Assembly (NCBI GenBank): GCA_947462115.1
Contig: CANHON010000251.1
Location: 1-6,881 of the forward strand
Direction: 5' to 3'
DNA: 6,881 nucleotides
DNA from: Deltaproteobacteria bacterium
Lineage (GTDB): Bacteria; Myxococcota_A; UBA796; UBA2385
Position numbers and translations under genes: made by a program. Below are positions 5,839-6,881 of the stretch, piece by piece (position 1 is the first letter of the stretch; each line of letters begins with the position of its first letter). The notes beneath the pieces were generated by a model, which saw only the letters and a list, made by a program, of their open reading frames with translations, made no database searches and was not told the DNA's origin.

Positions 5839-6867
5839 TCAGGGGCTCTCCAGCGCGAGCCAGGCCGCGGCGGTGTCGCGGGCGATCTGGGCGCGGAGGG
5901 CGTCGGCGTCGGCGAAGCGCTCCTCCCCGCGGAGCCGCGCGACGAACTGCACCGAGAGCTCGTGGCCATAGAGCTCGCCGCTGAAGTTCAGCAGGTGCAC
6001 CTCGACCAAGAACCGACCCTCGCCGCCGAAGGTGGGCCGCACGCCGAGGTTGGCCACCGCCGGTCGCGGCGGGCCCCCGTTGAGGCTGGCCCGCACCGCG
6101 TAGACGCCCTTGGCTGGCAGCAGCTCGGCGCTGGACTCGACGTTGGCGGTGGGGAAGCCGAGGGTGCGGCCGCGCCGATCGCCGGAGACCACCGCGCCGC
6201 GCACGGCGTAGGGCCGCCCCAGCAGCCGGGCCGCCGCCGCGACCTCGCCCGCCGCCACGAGGGCGCGCAGGCGGGAGGAGCTGACCACGCCGCCCTCGGC
6301 CTCCACCGCCGCGATGGCCGAGACCGGGACCTTCGGGAGCAGGCGCTGGAGGAGCTCCAGGGTGCCGGCGCGGGCCTTGCCGAAGCGAAAGTCGTAGCCG
6401 ACGACGATCTCGCTCGGGTTGATCCACCGGCCGAGCACCTCTTGGGCGAACCACTCCGGCGTATGCTGGGCGAAGGCTCGGGTGAACCGTTCGATAATGA
6501 TGTGCTGCACGTCAAAGCTGCCCAACAGGCGCGCACGCTCGCTCCAGTCGGTGAGCTGGGGCTGGGCGTGGGCCGGGGCCAAGACGCTGCGGGGCGGCGG
6601 GTCGAAGGTGTAGACCGCCGCGGGCTCCCCGCGGGCGCGGGCGCGGCGCAGGACCTCGCCGAGCAGGCGCTGGTGGCCGAGGTGCACGCCGTCGAAGTTG
6701 CCGATGGTGAGCACCGGCCGGGCCGCCCCGCGCTGGGCGGCGTAGGCGGCGCTGCCGGCGAAGATCGTGGGTGCGGGCGCCGATGCGGGCGCCGATGCGG
6801 GCGACTGGGTGGCGGAGGACGGGCCGGGGCTCGGCGCGCCCGTGCTGGGCTCAGGGTTCGGGACCAT
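5839..6867 (-). CDS. ribF: Bifunctional riboflavin kinase / FAD synthetase (FMN adenylyltransferase)
   Basis: A 342-residue cytosolic enzyme that phosphorylates riboflavin to FMN and adenylylates FMN to FAD. The N-terminal adenylyltransferase has GNFDGVHLGH (56-65), TFDPPPRSVL (87-96), VVGYDFRFGKARAG and SSSRLRALVAAGEV. The link to the kinase half is LLGRPY. The C-terminal riboflavin kinase has GRTLGFPTANV with its metal/ATP-binding PTAN, GVYAVRA, NLGVRPTF, the VEVHLLNFSGELYG block and RGEERFADADAL. Both halves look complete. It is about 30 residues longer than typical RibF. The extra N-terminus (residues 2-34) is Pro/Ala/Ser low complexity, partly encoded by a 12-bp tandem repeat. ATG 6867 has AGGGGG 4 nt upstream, which supports translation of the extension. 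A shorter protein would need a non-ATG start near residue 35-52. It is the first gene of the ribF-aroE-receiver run. No FMN riboswitch can be judged because its leader lies outside the window. Confidence 0.95.
   Translation of the reverse strand: MVPNPEPSTGAPSPGPSSATQSPASAPASAPAPTIFAGSAAYAAQRGAARPVLTIGNFDGVHLGHQRLLGEVLRRARARGEPAAVYTFDPPPRSVLAPAHAQPQLTDWSERARLLGSFDVQHIIIERFTRAFAQHTPEWFAQEVLGRWINPSEIVVGYDFRFGKARAGTLELLQRLLPKVPVSAIAAVEAEGGVVSSSRLRALVAAGEVAAAARLLGRPYAVRGAVVSGDRRGRTLGFPTANVESSAELLPAKGVYAVRASLNGGPPRPAVANLGVRPTFGGEGRFLVEVHLLNFSGELYGHELSVQFVARLRGEERFADADALRAQIARDTAAAWLALESP
6772..6803. repeat. ribF: 12-bp tandem repeat within the 5' end of ribF
   Basis: The unit TGCGGGCGCCGA (plus strand) occurs twice in full (6772-6783, 6784-6795), and the first 8 bases recur at 6796-6803. 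Being a multiple of three, it encodes a repeated Ser-Ala-Pro-Ala unit in the low-complexity N-terminal extension of RibF, and copy number could vary without a frameshift. Confidence 0.85.
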
Positions 6868-6871
6868 GCTG

Positions 6872-6877
6872 CCCCCT
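6872..6877 (-). promoter_or_regulatory. Ribosome binding site of ribF
   Basis: AGGGGG on the minus strand, 4 nt before ATG 6867, at the extreme right edge. It supports the long N-terminus of RibF. Anything further upstream is outside the window. Confidence 0.55.
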
Positions 6878-6881
6878 AATC

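Noticed and set aside
5010..5969. Upstream extension of the receiver-like frame into aroE
   Set aside because: The extension is the Arg/Pro/Ala-rich shifted frame of aroE. The GTG at 5009 with GGAGGG upstream and the GTGA overlap marks the real start.
5962..6879. A 305-codon plus-strand open frame opposite ribF
   Set aside because: It is antisense to RibF, which has all its family motifs, and the translated product is compositionally biased without any domain.
1..6881. Defence island, toxin-antitoxin, CRISPR, mobile element or RNA gene
   Set aside because: No direct-repeat array, transposase, terminal inverted repeats, tRNA or rRNA signature was seen. All coding space is accounted for by seven genes.

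Overview
This is a 6.9-kb, very GC-rich, densely coded bacterial chromosomal window. The high GC, the eukaryote-like Ser/Thr kinase, an atypical receiver protein and Ala/Pro-rich proteins suggest a myxobacterium-like (Myxococcota) genome. That placement is an inference from style, not from a marker gene. I see no rRNA, tRNA, CRISPR array, insertion sequence, prophage gene or integration site. There is also no gene-free stretch longer than 300 bases.

The layout is three transcription blocks holding seven protein genes. Block 1 (minus strand, 1-1306) is a small Mpo1-like/DUF962 membrane protein followed after 41 nt by the N-terminal part of a Ser/Thr protein kinase that runs off the left edge. 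Block 2 (plus strand, about 1442-4550) starts across a 135-nt divergent intergenic region. It contains a COG0523/CobW-family P-loop metallochaperone-type NTPase and then uvrB, the helicase-like core of nucleotide excision repair. Block 3 (minus strand, 4572-6867) converges on uvrB. It is a compact run of ribF (riboflavin kinase/FMN adenylyltransferase), aroE (shikimate dehydrogenase) and a 145-residue degenerate response-regulator receiver protein. ribF and aroE are 5 nt apart, and aroE and the receiver gene overlap by GTGA, so the three are very likely one translationally coupled operon.

Most of the window is housekeeping: DNA repair, flavin cofactor synthesis and the aromatic amino acid pathway. 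The accessory-looking parts are the receiver protein that appears to have lost its phospho-acceptor Asp, the DUF962-kinase pair, the COG0523 protein with a degenerate guanine-specificity motif, and the low-complexity N-terminal extension of RibF encoded by a 12-bp tandem repeat. I found no convincing undescribed multi-gene system. The pseudo-receiver coupled to aroE/ribF is the best candidate for a second look.
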